From the NCBI GenBank assembly GCA_019115705.1, contig DXDB01000033.1, forward strand, positions 1 through 38,334: a stretch of DNA of 38,334 bases. The letters are read 5' to 3'. The translations under genes were made by a program, and so were the position numbers. The stretch is from Candidatus Tetragenococcus pullicola. GTDB lineage: Bacteria > Bacillota > Bacilli > Lactobacillales > Enterococcaceae. Numbering within the stretch: the stretch's first letter is position 1; the number at the start of each line of letters is the position of its first letter. The notes beneath the pieces were generated by a model that was not told the DNA's origin, ran no database searches, and saw nothing but the letters and a program-made list of their open reading frames with translations. Below, one piece after another: positions 7,983-14,601 of this stretch.

Positions 7983-8216
7983 GTGAAGAAAAATAAAGAT
8001 ATTCAAATCCGTATAGATGAAAATAAAATTCAGAGAAATGGTGTCTCTATACCTGTTTCCGAATTATCTATTGGCAATAAAAAAATTGGCCAGATTCTTC
8101 AATTAGATGAAAAGAAATATCAAGCTTTTTTAGGTGAAGAGGATTTGGGAACCGTGCGCAAATTTGATGATGCGGTTGAAAAAGTTATTCTTCAATGGAA
8201 TTTGACAACAGACTAG
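7983..8216 (+). CDS. Small protein, probably DUF2969 family
   Basis: A 77-residue soluble protein starting at GTG 7983, 6 nt from a GAGGTG site; an in-frame ATG at 7962 lies inside the predicted promoter. It opens KKNKDIQIRIDENKIQ, alternates short beta-type segments and ends in a helix (FDDAVEKVILQWNL). Size and pattern match DUF2969, a Lactobacillales-specific family usually found near the murA/mreB neighbourhood, which agrees with murA lying 6 kb upstream. Function unknown. Family assignment is from memory and moderate. Confidence 0.65.
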   Translation: MKKNKDIQIRIDENKIQRNGVSIPVSELSIGNKKIGQILQLDEKKYQAFLGEEDLGTVRKFDDAVEKVILQWNLTTD

Positions 8217-8243
8217 ACATACATTCTATCCAAATGCATGAAT

Positions 8244-8294
8244 GGACCTTTAGACTCTTCTGATTATTTTGAAGAGGTTAAAGGTCTATTTTTT
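8244..8294. terminator. Bidirectional terminator between convergent genes
   Basis: A long interrupted stem: 8244-8260 (GGACCTTTA..CTCTTC) pairs with 8271-8287 (GAAGAG..TAAAGGTCT), followed by a T-run for the plus strand. AAATGCAT and ATGCATT repeats flank the base of the stem. The stop codon of the leftward HTH gene (8278-8280) is inside the right arm. Confidence 0.75.
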
Positions 8295-8940
8295 GAATGC
8301 ATTCTCTGATGGCTGCCGTCATGTTTTGGTAAAGTTCCAGAGAAAGTTCCTCGCGAACCATTTCTTCTTTGTCTGGTAATTCATTCACTAAAGGCAATTC
8401 ATTTGCTGAAAAGAAATATTGCTCAATACGTTGTAATGCTTGTTGCAATTGATCTTTTGCATATAAACGCGCATGTTGGTCTGAAAATGGTAGATAATTA
8501 TCAGAAGCGATCTGTTCATTCATATAGTCGTTTGCGAGCCGCTTGATTTTTCCCTTGATTTCATAAGGTGTTGTTAACTTCGAATAGTCTTGATTCTTTA
8601 AGTAATGACTCAGTTGTTTTTTTAACATTCCATCTGTTAATAAAGGGTGTAAAGCTTTTTTGCTCGTTTCTTCTTTATTAGAAGAAGTCAGATGCCCCAC
8701 ATAGTCATCAATTAAGTAAGAAACAGAGGGTAACAGTAATTCTTCTATACTCATTTGCCCGTATCCGGCAATTTTTTTCAACCGAGGAGCATTCGGTAAA
8801 CTTTTCCCCGCTTCCCATCTTGAAACGATACTATCACTTGCTGGAGGATCAAAAAGCTCACCAAATTCTCTCGTATTTTTCCCTTGTTTTAAGCGAATCA
8901 ATTGAATTCTTTTCCCAATAGTTTTTTTATCTGTCTTCAT
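8278..8940 (-). CDS. Helix-turn-helix (XRE-type) transcriptional regulator
   Basis: A 220-residue protein with an N-terminal Cro/CI-type HTH (about residues 8-65, including SIVSRWEAGKSLPNAPRLKKIA) and a mostly helical, charged C-terminal region of about 150 residues that I do not recognise. The length is well short of Rgg/PlcR regulators. AAGGAG lies 7 nt before ATG 8938-8940. It is divergent from an 84-residue gene, with 10-bp-period repeats in the shared 138-bp region, so the likely targets are itself and that gene. The signal sensed is unknown. Confidence 0.8.
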   Translation of the reverse strand: MKTDKKTIGKRIQLIRLKQGKNTREFGELFDPPASDSIVSRWEAGKSLPNAPRLKKIAGYGQMSIEELLLPSVSYLIDDYVGHLTSSNKEETSKKALHPLLTDGMLKKQLSHYLKNQDYSKLTTPYEIKGKIKRLANDYMNEQIASDNYLPFSDQHARLYAKDQLQQALQRIEQYFFSANELPLVNELPDKEEMVREELSLELYQNMTAAIRECIQKIDL

Positions 8941-8984
8941 TTTTTTCTCCTTTTTTATAGTATCTCATATTTTTTTAGAAAAAG

Positions 8985-9002
8985 CTACGTAAACCTACGC
9001 AA
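8985..9002. repeat. Direct repeat pair CTACGyAA, upstream of promoter
   Basis: CTACGTAA (8985-8992) and CTACGCAA (8995-9002) repeat with a 10-bp period, placing them on the same helix face. They end 6 nt before the -35 of the 84-residue gene. Candidate binding sites for the adjacent HTH regulator. Confidence 0.5.
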
Positions 9003-9007
9003 TTCTC

Positions 9008-9035
9008 TTGACTTCGAACGGATGTTTGCTATAAT
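9008..9035 (+). promoter_or_regulatory. Strong promoter of the 84-residue gene
   Basis: TTGACT (9008-9013), 16 nt, consensus TATAAT (9030-9035), with a TG at 9027-9028 giving an extended -10. The start codon follows 43 nt later. Confidence 0.75.
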
Positions 9036-9044
9036 ATTCATATA

Positions 9045-9060
9045 CCGACTCAAACCGACT
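9045..9060. repeat. Direct repeat pair CCGACT, downstream of promoter
   Basis: CCGACT at 9045-9050 and 9055-9060, again a 10-bp period. The right unit (AAACCGACT) resembles the right unit of the upstream pair (AAACCTACG). They lie at and just after the expected transcription start, so a bound protein would block initiation or clearance. Confidence 0.45.
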
Positions 9061-9078
9061 TGAAAAGGAGAAGATGAA

Positions 9079-9333
9079 ATGAATAAAAATCTATCGATGG
9101 ATGATATAATGACAGAAACTTATGAATTAACAGGAGGTATTTTAGGTTTGTATTTATTTATTGATGATCGTTTTGTTGGCACAGAAGGAATCACATTAGA
9201 GGATATTAGTGCCTTAAACGGTTTATCACATGCTATTTTAGAAATATCTAAAAAGCATGATCGACATATTGAAGAATTCTCCCAAATTTATCGAGAATCC
9301 TGTCTGGAATTTGAGGAAAAGGATTCGGAATAA
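9079..9333 (+). CDS. Small acidic protein of unknown family
   Basis: 84 residues, strongly acidic, with an ATG 9079 start 7 nt from AAAAGGAG. There is no signal peptide or clear membrane segment, though residues 15-28 (TGGILGLYLFIDD) are hydrophobic. The second half (LSHAILEISKKHDRHIEEFS) looks helical. I recognise no family. It is divergently paired with the HTH regulator and has a strong promoter flanked by repeat pairs, so it is probably the regulator's target or partner. Confidence 0.7.
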   Translation: MNKNLSMDDIMTETYELTGGILGLYLFIDDRFVGTEGITLEDISALNGLSHAILEISKKHDRHIEEFSQIYRESCLEFEEKDSE

Positions 9334-9387
9334 GCAAGATAAAATGGAATGATTCCTGAAGTGAGCTAGCTTATTACGATCCATGAT

Positions 9388-9418
9388 AAAAAAACAAGTT
9401 TGTCATACATGAACTTGT
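9388..9418 (-). terminator. Minus-strand terminator-like hairpin
   Basis: ACAAGTT (9394-9400) pairs with AACTTGT (9412-9418), with an inner TCAT/ATGA pairing. Seven A residues (9388-9394) on the plus strand become a U-run for a leftward transcript. On the plus strand no U-run follows, so it is a poor terminator for the 84-residue gene. Confidence 0.5.
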
Positions 9419-9544
9419 CGTGAAATAGTATAAATAGGCATTCCTAAAAATCATAAGAGATTAACTGTCTATGGTGGCGAATATTCTAGATTGTGTTTAG
9501 TAATCGTTTCCTATTCGAAAAGATGAAAAAAACACAAAATAGGC

Positions 9545-9573
9545 TTGCAAAATGACAAAGATTTTTGTATCAT
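9545..9573 (+). promoter_or_regulatory. Promoter of the tRNA pair
   Basis: TTGCAA (9545-9550), exactly 17 nt, TATCAT (9568-9573), with the first tRNA beginning 27 nt later. Confidence 0.7.
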
Positions 9574-9600
9574 AAGCTAGTCAGGTTTTTTTAGACAGTT

Positions 9601-9684
9601 GGAGGAGTAGCGAAGAGGCTAAACGCGACGGACTGTAAATCCGTTCCTTCGGGTTCAGTGGTTCGAATCCACTCTCCTCCACCA
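9601..9684 (+). tRNA. tRNA-Tyr (GTA)
   Basis: Acceptor stem GGAGGAG (9601-9607) pairs with CTCCTCC (9674-9680), followed by A and an encoded CCA (9682-9684). The anticodon stem ACGGA/TCCGT encloses the loop CTGTAAA with anticodon GTA at 9635-9637. A long variable arm (CCTTCGGG region) marks a class II tRNA, as expected for bacterial tRNA-Tyr. The T arm contains GTTCGAATCC. Confidence 0.97.
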
Positions 9685-9685
9685 T

Positions 9686-9757
9686 TGGGGTATAGCCAAG
9701 CGGTAAGGCAAGGGACTTTGACTCCCTCATGCGTTGGTTCGAATCCAGCTACCCCAG
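9686..9757 (+). tRNA. tRNA-Gln (TTG)
   Basis: Acceptor stem TGGGGTA (9686-9692) pairs with TACCCCA (9750-9756), discriminator G at 9757. The anticodon stem AGGGA/TCCCT encloses a loop with anticodon TTG at 9718-9720. No CCA is encoded, unlike the tRNA-Tyr one base upstream. The two are co-transcribed. Confidence 0.96.
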
Positions 9758-9763
9758 TATTTA

Positions 9764-9792
9764 GAGGCATCGTTTGAGCGGTGTCTTTTTTT
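9764..9792 (+). terminator. Terminator of the tRNA operon
   Basis: AGGCATCG (9765-9772) pairs with CGGTGTCT (9779-9786) through an 8-bp stem with two G-U pairs, followed by a T-run to 9792. Confidence 0.75.
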
Positions 9793-9820
9793 GATTCCCT
9801 TTTAGAAAATGTGGTAAGAT
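9791..9820 (+). promoter_or_regulatory. Promoter of the 54-residue gene
   Basis: TTGATT (9791-9796), 18 nt, TAAGAT (9815-9820). The ribosome site GAAAGGA and ATG 9861 follow. It starts within the tail of the tRNA terminator. Confidence 0.5.
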
Positions 9821-9860
9821 AGAAGAAATACATCCATTTATTAAGAAAGGAATGAATTTT

Positions 9861-10025
9861 ATGAGCGTAATAAAAAAATGGAAACAACAAGTAAAAGATC
9901 GGGCAGAGTCGATTTATGAATTGAGTAAGAAAGACGTAAGAGTTGATATTTCACCAAAAGGTATTCAAACAAAAGAAAAACGGCCTACGAAACAACGAAT
10001 AAAATGGCAAGCGAAAAACCATTAA
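9861..10025 (+). CDS. Small basic protein of unknown function (54 residues)
   Basis: A short gene missed by usual length cut-offs: ATG 9861, ribosome site GAAAGGA about 9 nt upstream, its own promoter, and a 19-bp terminator 4 nt after the stop. The product is basic and hydrophilic, opening MSVIKKWKQQVKDRAESIYE and ending KRPTKQRIKWQAKNH. There is no membrane segment or signal. The clean transcription unit argues that it is real. I do not recognise the family. Confidence 0.62.
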   Translation: MSVIKKWKQQVKDRAESIYELSKKDVRVDISPKGIQTKEKRPTKQRIKWQAKNH

Positions 10026-10029
10026 AAAA

Positions 10030-10077
10030 TGGATTTCTAGCAGATGATACGATCGTCTGTTAGAAGTCTATTTTTTT
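10030..10077 (+). terminator. Terminator of the 54-residue gene
   Basis: A 19-bp stem, 10030-10048 with 10052-10070, fully paired if G-U pairs are allowed, with a 3-nt loop and a T-run to 10077. Confidence 0.85.
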
Positions 10078-10127
10078 AGACCAATTGGAATAAGTTGCAT
10101 AAATTTGGTATATTTCTTTGTTTTGTT

Positions 10128-10156
10128 TTGTAAAAGAAGTCTATACCAGTTATAAT
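10128..10156 (+). promoter_or_regulatory. Promoter of the GntR-family gene
   Basis: TTGTAA (10128-10133), 17 nt, consensus TATAAT (10151-10156). The ribosome site AGAAGGGGAG and ATG 10178 follow. Confidence 0.72.
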
Positions 10157-10177
10157 AAGAGAGAAGGGGAGAATAAG

Positions 10178-10885
10178 ATGGCAGATAAGTTACCTGTATA
10201 TTTACAAATACATGATACAATTAAAGAAAAAATAGAATCTCATTATTGGGAAATAGGCGATCGACTTCCTTCTGAACGAGAGCTTTCTGAAAAATTTGGA
10301 GTAAGCCGTATGACATTACGACAAGCCATCCAAACATTGGCTGATGAAGGAATATTAGAGCGTAAAATTGGTTCAGGGACTTATGTTGCCAGCCAGAAAG
10401 TTCAAGAAAAAATGGCAGGAACCACGAGTTTCACTGAAATCATGCTTGCTCAAGGAAAAAAACCGTCAAGCAAGACGATCACTTATTTTATGACAAAACC
10501 TAGTACAAGTGAGCAAGAAAAACTTCACCTATCCGAAAAAGATGAAATCTTAAAAATGGAAAGAATTCGATTTGCTGATGATGTTCCAATTTGTTATGAA
10601 ATAGCAAGTATTCCAGGATATTTGATTGATGGCTTTAGTAAAGATGAAGTCTCATCTTCTTTATATAAAATACTAGAAGAAAAAGGAAATCGAAAAATCG
10701 GTGCCGCCAACCAAACCATTACAGCACTTAATGCTTCAGAAAGGATTGCTGAATATTTGGAGCTTAAAAAAGGGGATGCTCTGTTACGACTTCGGCAAAT
10801 ATCTTATTTGACAGATGGCACCCCATTTGAGTATGTGCGCAGTCAGTATGCGGGAAACCGATTTGAATTTTTTTTAGAAAGATAA
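10178..10885 (+). CDS. GntR-family regulator with UTRA ligand-binding domain
   Basis: A 235-residue HutC/YvoA-type regulator. The winged HTH spans about residues 5-70 (RLPSERELSEKFGVSRMTLR, then ERKIGSGTYVA), and the UTRA domain about 90-230, with LKMERIRFADDVPICYE. UTRA regulators generally bind small metabolites, often sugar phosphates. No sugar gene adjoins it except a PTS IIB 1.1 kb away, so the effector is unknown. I use ATG 10178 after AGAAGGGGAG; the frame upstream passes through the promoter and cannot be the start. Its stop is separated by one base from the convergent yigZ stop. Confidence 0.9.
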   Translation: MADKLPVYLQIHDTIKEKIESHYWEIGDRLPSERELSEKFGVSRMTLRQAIQTLADEGILERKIGSGTYVASQKVQEKMAGTTSFTEIMLAQGKKPSSKTITYFMTKPSTSEQEKLHLSEKDEILKMERIRFADDVPICYEIASIPGYLIDGFSKDEVSSSLYKILEEKGNRKIGAANQTITALNASERIAEYLELKKGDALLRLRQISYLTDGTPFEYVRSQYAGNRFEFFLER

Positions 10886-10886
10886 G

Positions 10887-11519
10887 TCAAGTGACGATTT
10901 TTTCTACAAATACCTTTTCACCTTTTGTTAAAGTAACATTTCCATTTAATAACTCAATGAGTTCTTTTTCAAAGTCTTCAAAGTTATCGACGATTACGCA
11001 TAAGGTAACATCTGCTAAAAACGTTGTTTCTTTGATGACGTACTTATTTTGTTCAAGAAAATGCTGGAGTTTTCCTAATTGTGCATAGTTGATTTTAACA
11101 AAAATTTCTTGCTGGAGTTTTTTTTCAATGATTCCAATTTTTTGGATAGCTTGAGAGACACTATGAGTGTAAGCACGAATTAAACCACCAGCTCCTAGTT
11201 TTGTGCCACCAAAATATCTCGTAACGACTGCTACAACATTGACCAACTGATTTTTTTTAAGAACTTCTAACATGGGAATTCCTGCAGTTCCAGTTGGCTC
11301 ACCATCATCTGAGAATCGTTGAATTTCACTATTTTTTCCTAGTATTGTCGCAAAGCAATGATGGTTTGCTTTCCAGTGCTCTTTTTGGATGACTTGTAAA
11401 AATTCTTTTGCTTCGTCTTCTGAAGAGACTCTAGCTATCGAACAGATAAATTTAGATTTTTTGATTTCTATTTCTGATTGTCCATTTTTTCGAATGGTTC
11501 GGTACGATTTGTCAAACAC
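10887..11519 (-). CDS. YigZ/IMPACT family protein
   Basis: A 210-residue protein with the UPF0029/IMPACT N-terminal domain (about residues 12-125, with HHCFATILG, DDGEPTGTAGIPML and RYFGGTKLGAGGLIRAYTHS) and a C-terminal DUF1949 domain (about 135-195). Bacterial YigZ homologues are broadly conserved, sometimes annotated as proline dipeptidase-like, with no settled role; eukaryotic IMPACT regulates the Gcn2 kinase. The start is GTG 11517-11519, 9 nt after AGGAGG. The longer frame to 11558 adds 13 non-conserved residues and runs into its own promoter. Convergent with the GntR gene with 1 bp between stops and no visible terminator. Confidence 0.88.
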   Translation of the reverse strand: MFDKSYRTIRKNGQSEIEIKKSKFICSIARVSSEDEAKEFLQVIQKEHWKANHHCFATILGKNSEIQRFSDDGEPTGTAGIPMLEVLKKNQLVNVVAVVTRYFGGTKLGAGGLIRAYTHSVSQAIQKIGIIEKKLQQEIFVKINYAQLGKLQHFLEQNKYVIKETTFLADVTLCVIVDNFEDFEKELIELLNGNVTLTKGEKVFVEKIVT

Positions 11520-11544
11520 GATAAATAACCTCCTATTACCAATT

Positions 11545-11573
11545 AGTATAGAAAACAACTAGTTTTTTTGCAA
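11545..11573 (-). promoter_or_regulatory. Promoter of yigZ-type gene
   Basis: On the minus strand, TTGCAA (11568-11573), exactly 17 nt, TATACT (11545-11550). TTGCAA is self-complementary, so it could also serve as a -35 for the rightward DUF7662 gene, whose own -10 is poor. Confidence 0.65.
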
Positions 11574-11620
11574 TGTTAAAGGGCATGCTACTCAAAAATA
11601 AGGAGTCATGGAGGGGTAAA

Positions 11621-11929
11621 ATGACTGTAAGAAAAAGAAAATATGATGCGATCACACAATACTTAGTCCATAATGGCGGTAGTCAAGTGACGTTAACCTT
11701 TACTCAATTTGATGAGTTATTGTTTCCCTCAAAAGGCTTACCAAAAACTGCCCGAGAAACCAAAGATTGGTGGGTCAATGATTATTTGTATCCGGAAAAT
11801 GGAGCGTATGCATGGATAAATGCTAATTATGAAGTGATTCGTGTCGACTTAAAAAAAGAATTTGTTATTTTTAGACCTTTAGTAAAGGAAAATTTATTTG
11901 TGAACGATTCCTTTCCTGGAAAACGTTGA
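11621..11929 (+). CDS. DUF7662-like small protein
   Basis: 102 residues, starting at ATG 11621 after GGAGGGG. The layout RKRKYDAITQYL, VTLTFTQFDELL, LPKTARETKDWWVNDY and AWINANYEVIRVDLKKEFVIF matches a widespread small family (DUF7662) with the pattern Y-x-x-[LI]-x-x-Y-L followed by a WW motif. Function is unknown. An earlier in-frame ATG at 11573 has no ribosome site. Its TGA stop overlaps the -35 of the next gene's promoter. Confidence 0.68.
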   Translation: MTVRKRKYDAITQYLVHNGGSQVTLTFTQFDELLFPSKGLPKTARETKDWWVNDYLYPENGAYAWINANYEVIRVDLKKEFVIFRPLVKENLFVNDSFPGKR

Positions 11930-11953
11930 CAAACAAAAATAATCTTTTATAAT
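11926..11953 (+). promoter_or_regulatory. Consensus promoter of the PTS IIB gene
   Basis: TTGACA (11926-11931) and TATAAT (11948-11953) both match consensus exactly, with a 16-nt spacer. The -35 overlaps the TGA of the preceding gene. No cre-like operator is evident. Confidence 0.85.
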
Positions 11954-11998
11954 AAAGGTACATTTTAATTAATGGAACAAGGAAAGGGAGTTTTAAAA

Positions 11999-12319
11999 AT
12001 GGCCAAAACAACAATTATGCTTGTTTGTTCTGCAGGAATGAGTACAAGTTTATTAGTAACAAAAATGCAAAAAGCGGCAGCAGAAAAAGATATTGATGCT
12101 GATATATTCGCAGTCTCTGCTTCTGATGCAGATAATAATTTAGCAAATAAAAATGTTGATGTTTTATTATTAGGACCTCAAGTTCGTTTTATGAAAGATG
12201 ATTTTGCTAAACGAGTAGAACCTAAAGGAATTGCTTTAGATGTTATTAACATGACTGATTACGGCATGATGAATGGCGAAAAAGTTTTGGAACAAGCTTT
12301 AAAATTGTCAGGAAAATAA
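11999..12319 (+). CDS. PTS system lactose/cellobiose-family IIB component (orphan)
   Basis: A 106-residue phosphocarrier of the lactose/chitobiose PTS family. The N-terminal MLVCSAGMSTSLLVTKM contains the phosphorylated cysteine Cys10 in the family P-loop C-S-A-G-M-S-T-S, and LLLGPQVRFM is also typical. The start ATG 11999 follows GGGAG; the earlier ATG 11972 lacks a site. It has its own consensus promoter and terminator and no IIA or IIC gene nearby. It therefore either works with a distant permease or acts in regulation. The substrate cannot be read. Confidence 0.9.
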   Translation: MAKTTIMLVCSAGMSTSLLVTKMQKAAAEKDIDADIFAVSASDADNNLANKNVDVLLLGPQVRFMKDDFAKRVEPKGIALDVINMTDYGMMNGEKVLEQALKLSGK

Positions 12320-12354
12320 AAAGAACGTTAGATCAATCAGATAAAAACGAAAAA

Positions 12355-12386
12355 TAGAACTCCTTCTTAAGGGATTCTATTTTTTT
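12355..12386 (+). terminator. Terminator of the PTS IIB gene
   Basis: TAGAACTCCTT (12355-12365) pairs with AAGGGATTCTA (12369-12379) apart from one mismatch, followed by seven T residues. Confidence 0.8.
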
Positions 12387-12486
12387 GCGCTTATTTCACT
12401 AACCTTTTCTTGAAAAGTCTTAAATTTGTCTTCCTTTTTTGGGAATAAAAGATATTTTTGCGTACCTTATATCTGAGGTGAAAAAA

Positions 12487-13800
12487 ATGCAAGAAATGAT
12501 AGGAAGACAAGTGGTTGTCGATGAAAAAGAAAAAAATCTTTTGAAGGGAAATATCACGTTAAGACCGGCAATGACTAGAAATGAAAAAATTCGTTGTACG
12601 CGTTGCGGAAGTAGCTATGCAAAGGATCAGTATCAACTTCAAAACGGCGCTAATTACTGCCCAAACTGTATTCAATTTGGACGAATCACAAGCTTCGACT
12701 GGTTAGCCTCTGAAGATATCAAGGAAAAGATGCCACGAGAAGTCGCTTTTACTTGGAAAGGACAACTAACTTCTGCTCAAAACCACGTGTCTAAAAGTCT
12801 AGTGAAAAATGTGACGCTTAAGAAAAATAGCTTAGTTTGGGCAGTAACGGGATCTGGAAAAACAGAAATGATCTTCCCCGTGATACAGGCTGTTTTGTCA
12901 ACAGGTGGGCGAGTCGCCATTGCATCCCCTAGAATAGATGTGTGTCGTGAATTGTTTCCACGGCTTGAGGCGGTTTTTCCAAAAGAAAATGCTTTGCTAT
13001 TATATGGGGATTCTGAAGAGAAATATCGTTTTTCTTATTTAACAATTTGTACGATTCATCAATTTGCAAACTTTTACCATGCTTTTGATTTAGTCGTGAT
13101 AGACGAAATTGATGCTTTTCCTTATGAAGGAGATTTGCTCTTACATTTTTTTGTGTCACAAGCAATAAAAAAAGACGGACAATTTATTTACTTAACGGCA
13201 ACACCACCGAATCATCTACTAGAAGAGATAAAAGATGATTTTTCTATTGAGAAATTACCAATTCGGTTTCATAAACGACCATTAATTGTTCCCGAGCTGA
13301 TATGGTATGAAAATTGGCAACATTGTTATTCAAAAAGACGTCGGTTAAAGAAATTCATAAGCTATCTAAATGAACTGCTTATTGATAATGACGTCTTGGT
13401 CTTTTGTCCAAGTATTTCATATATGCAGACTTTATACCATAAAGTCAAATTATTTCTTCCTGAGATGGAGATGACTAGTGTTTCTTCCCAAGATGAACGA
13501 CGAGAAGAAAAAGTTCAAAACATGAGAGATAAAAAATATAGAGTATTGTTTACTACCACTATCCTTGAACGTGGCGTTACGTTTGAACGAGTATCCGTTA
13601 TAATCATGGGATCTAATCATCCGGTATATTCAAAATCAGCCTTGGTGCAAATAGTAGGACGTGTTGATCGCAAGGGAGAATTCCATAATGGACGTGCTAT
13701 TTTTTTCTATAATCAAATGACGACAGCTATTAAAAGTGCTTGTGTCGAAATAAAAGAAATGAATCAACTGGCAAAGAGGTGGCAAACAGATGCAATGTAG
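12487..13800 (+). CDS. comFA: Competence DNA-uptake helicase ComFA
   Basis: ComFA is the membrane-associated ATPase that helps pull single-stranded DNA through ComEC during transformation. The 437-residue product has a four-cysteine zinc motif (Cys37, Cys40, Cys58, Cys61), Walker A VTGSGKTEM, a DEID Walker B box (VVIDEIDAFP), motif III LTATPP and C-terminal helicase motifs (TTTILERGVTF, QIVGRVDR). The start at ATG 12487 sits 6 nt after GAGGTG; the longer frame to 12439 lacks a site. It overlaps comFC by 11 bp. Length is normal and all motifs are intact, so the uptake function is probably retained. Confidence 0.93.
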   Translation: MQEMIGRQVVVDEKEKNLLKGNITLRPAMTRNEKIRCTRCGSSYAKDQYQLQNGANYCPNCIQFGRITSFDWLASEDIKEKMPREVAFTWKGQLTSAQNHVSKSLVKNVTLKKNSLVWAVTGSGKTEMIFPVIQAVLSTGGRVAIASPRIDVCRELFPRLEAVFPKENALLLYGDSEEKYRFSYLTICTIHQFANFYHAFDLVVIDEIDAFPYEGDLLLHFFVSQAIKKDGQFIYLTATPPNHLLEEIKDDFSIEKLPIRFHKRPLIVPELIWYENWQHCYSKRRRLKKFISYLNELLIDNDVLVFCPSISYMQTLYHKVKLFLPEMEMTSVSSQDERREEKVQNMRDKKYRVLFTTTILERGVTFERVSVIIMGSNHPVYSKSALVQIVGRVDRKGEFHNGRAIFFYNQMTTAIKSACVEIKEMNQLAKRWQTDAM

Positions 13801-14473
13801 TTGGTGTCAAAAAGAAATCATTCGAAATTTAACACTTAAAGAAATTCTTTGGCCATTTTTAATCAAAGAAAGAAGATGTGAAAATTGTCAACAAAGACTA
13901 ACTGTCATTAAACAGCCTTGTTGTTCTACATGTTGTAAACCAGGACTTCAGGACCCATGTGAAGATTGTTTAAAATGGAAAGAAAGATATCCTACGTATG
14001 ATTTTTGCCATCAAGCTCTTTTTGATTATGATGAAGCTTTCAAGGAATGGATCCATCAATATAAATTCAGGGGAGATTATCGTTTACGTTCGACTTTTGT
14101 GCCAGAAATAAAAAATTTTTTTAAAGGAAAAGAAGAGGATATTATTTGTTGTATACCGGTTTCAAAAAAACGATTTGAACAAAGAGGGTTCAATCAAGTA
14201 GAAGCTATTTTTGTTGCGGCCAATATTAAGACGGTTCCACTTTTAAGTAAAATAGACGATAAGGATGAGATTCCACAATCGCAAAAAAATAAGATAGAAC
14301 GTCTAAAAACACCTCAAACATTTTTTGCAACAAAATGGGCAAGTGAAATCAAAGATAAGAAGGTCTGGATCGTTGATGATGTCTATACGACAGGAAGAAC
14401 GATGTTTTACGCTGCACAAGCTTTGATTTCTTATAACCCTAAACAAATCCGTACCTTTTCATTAGCAAGGTAA
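13790..14473 (+). CDS. comFC: ComF family protein (ComFC), phosphoribosyltransferase-like
   Basis: A 227-residue partner of ComFA. It has an N-terminal cysteine-rich zinc region (CSWC, CENC, CCSTCC, CEDC within the first 60 residues) and a C-terminal phosphoribosyltransferase domain with the PRPP-binding loop VWIVDDVYTTGRT and upstream CCIPVSKKRFEQRGFNQ. ComFC is needed for efficient transformation, and its PRTase substrate is not established. ATG 13790 lies inside the end of comFA with an AGAGGTGG site, so translation is coupled. No terminator is seen before the hpf promoter. Confidence 0.92.
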   Translation: MQCSWCQKEIIRNLTLKEILWPFLIKERRCENCQQRLTVIKQPCCSTCCKPGLQDPCEDCLKWKERYPTYDFCHQALFDYDEAFKEWIHQYKFRGDYRLRSTFVPEIKNFFKGKEEDIICCIPVSKKRFEQRGFNQVEAIFVAANIKTVPLLSKIDDKDEIPQSQKNKIERLKTPQTFFATKWASEIKDKKVWIVDDVYTTGRTMFYAAQALISYNPKQIRTFSLAR

Positions 14474-14512
14474 TAAAAAAACGAAAAAATGGAATCGTGT
14501 TACCGATTTCTT

Positions 14513-14540
14513 TTGCATTTCAACAAAAGTTCGATATAAT
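14513..14540 (+). promoter_or_regulatory. Promoter of hpf
   Basis: TTGCAT (14513-14518), 16 nt, consensus TATAAT (14535-14540). The 5' leader to ATG 14602 is about 55 nt. Confidence 0.72.
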
Positions 14541-14601
14541 GGATATAAGAGGAAAGATAAATTCGATTCTCTTGAATTGGTAGATGAAAGGGGCAATTGA
14601 T

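Noticed and set aside
9601-9757. Integration hot spot at the tRNA genes
   Set aside because: No integrase, no direct repeat of a tRNA 3' end downstream, and normal-looking genes on both sides.
9591-9890. Leftward 99-codon open frame across the tRNA pair
   Set aside because: It reads through both tRNA genes antisense; the AGFEPTHEGVKVPCLTAWLY-type sequence is a well-known artefact of translating tRNA genes.
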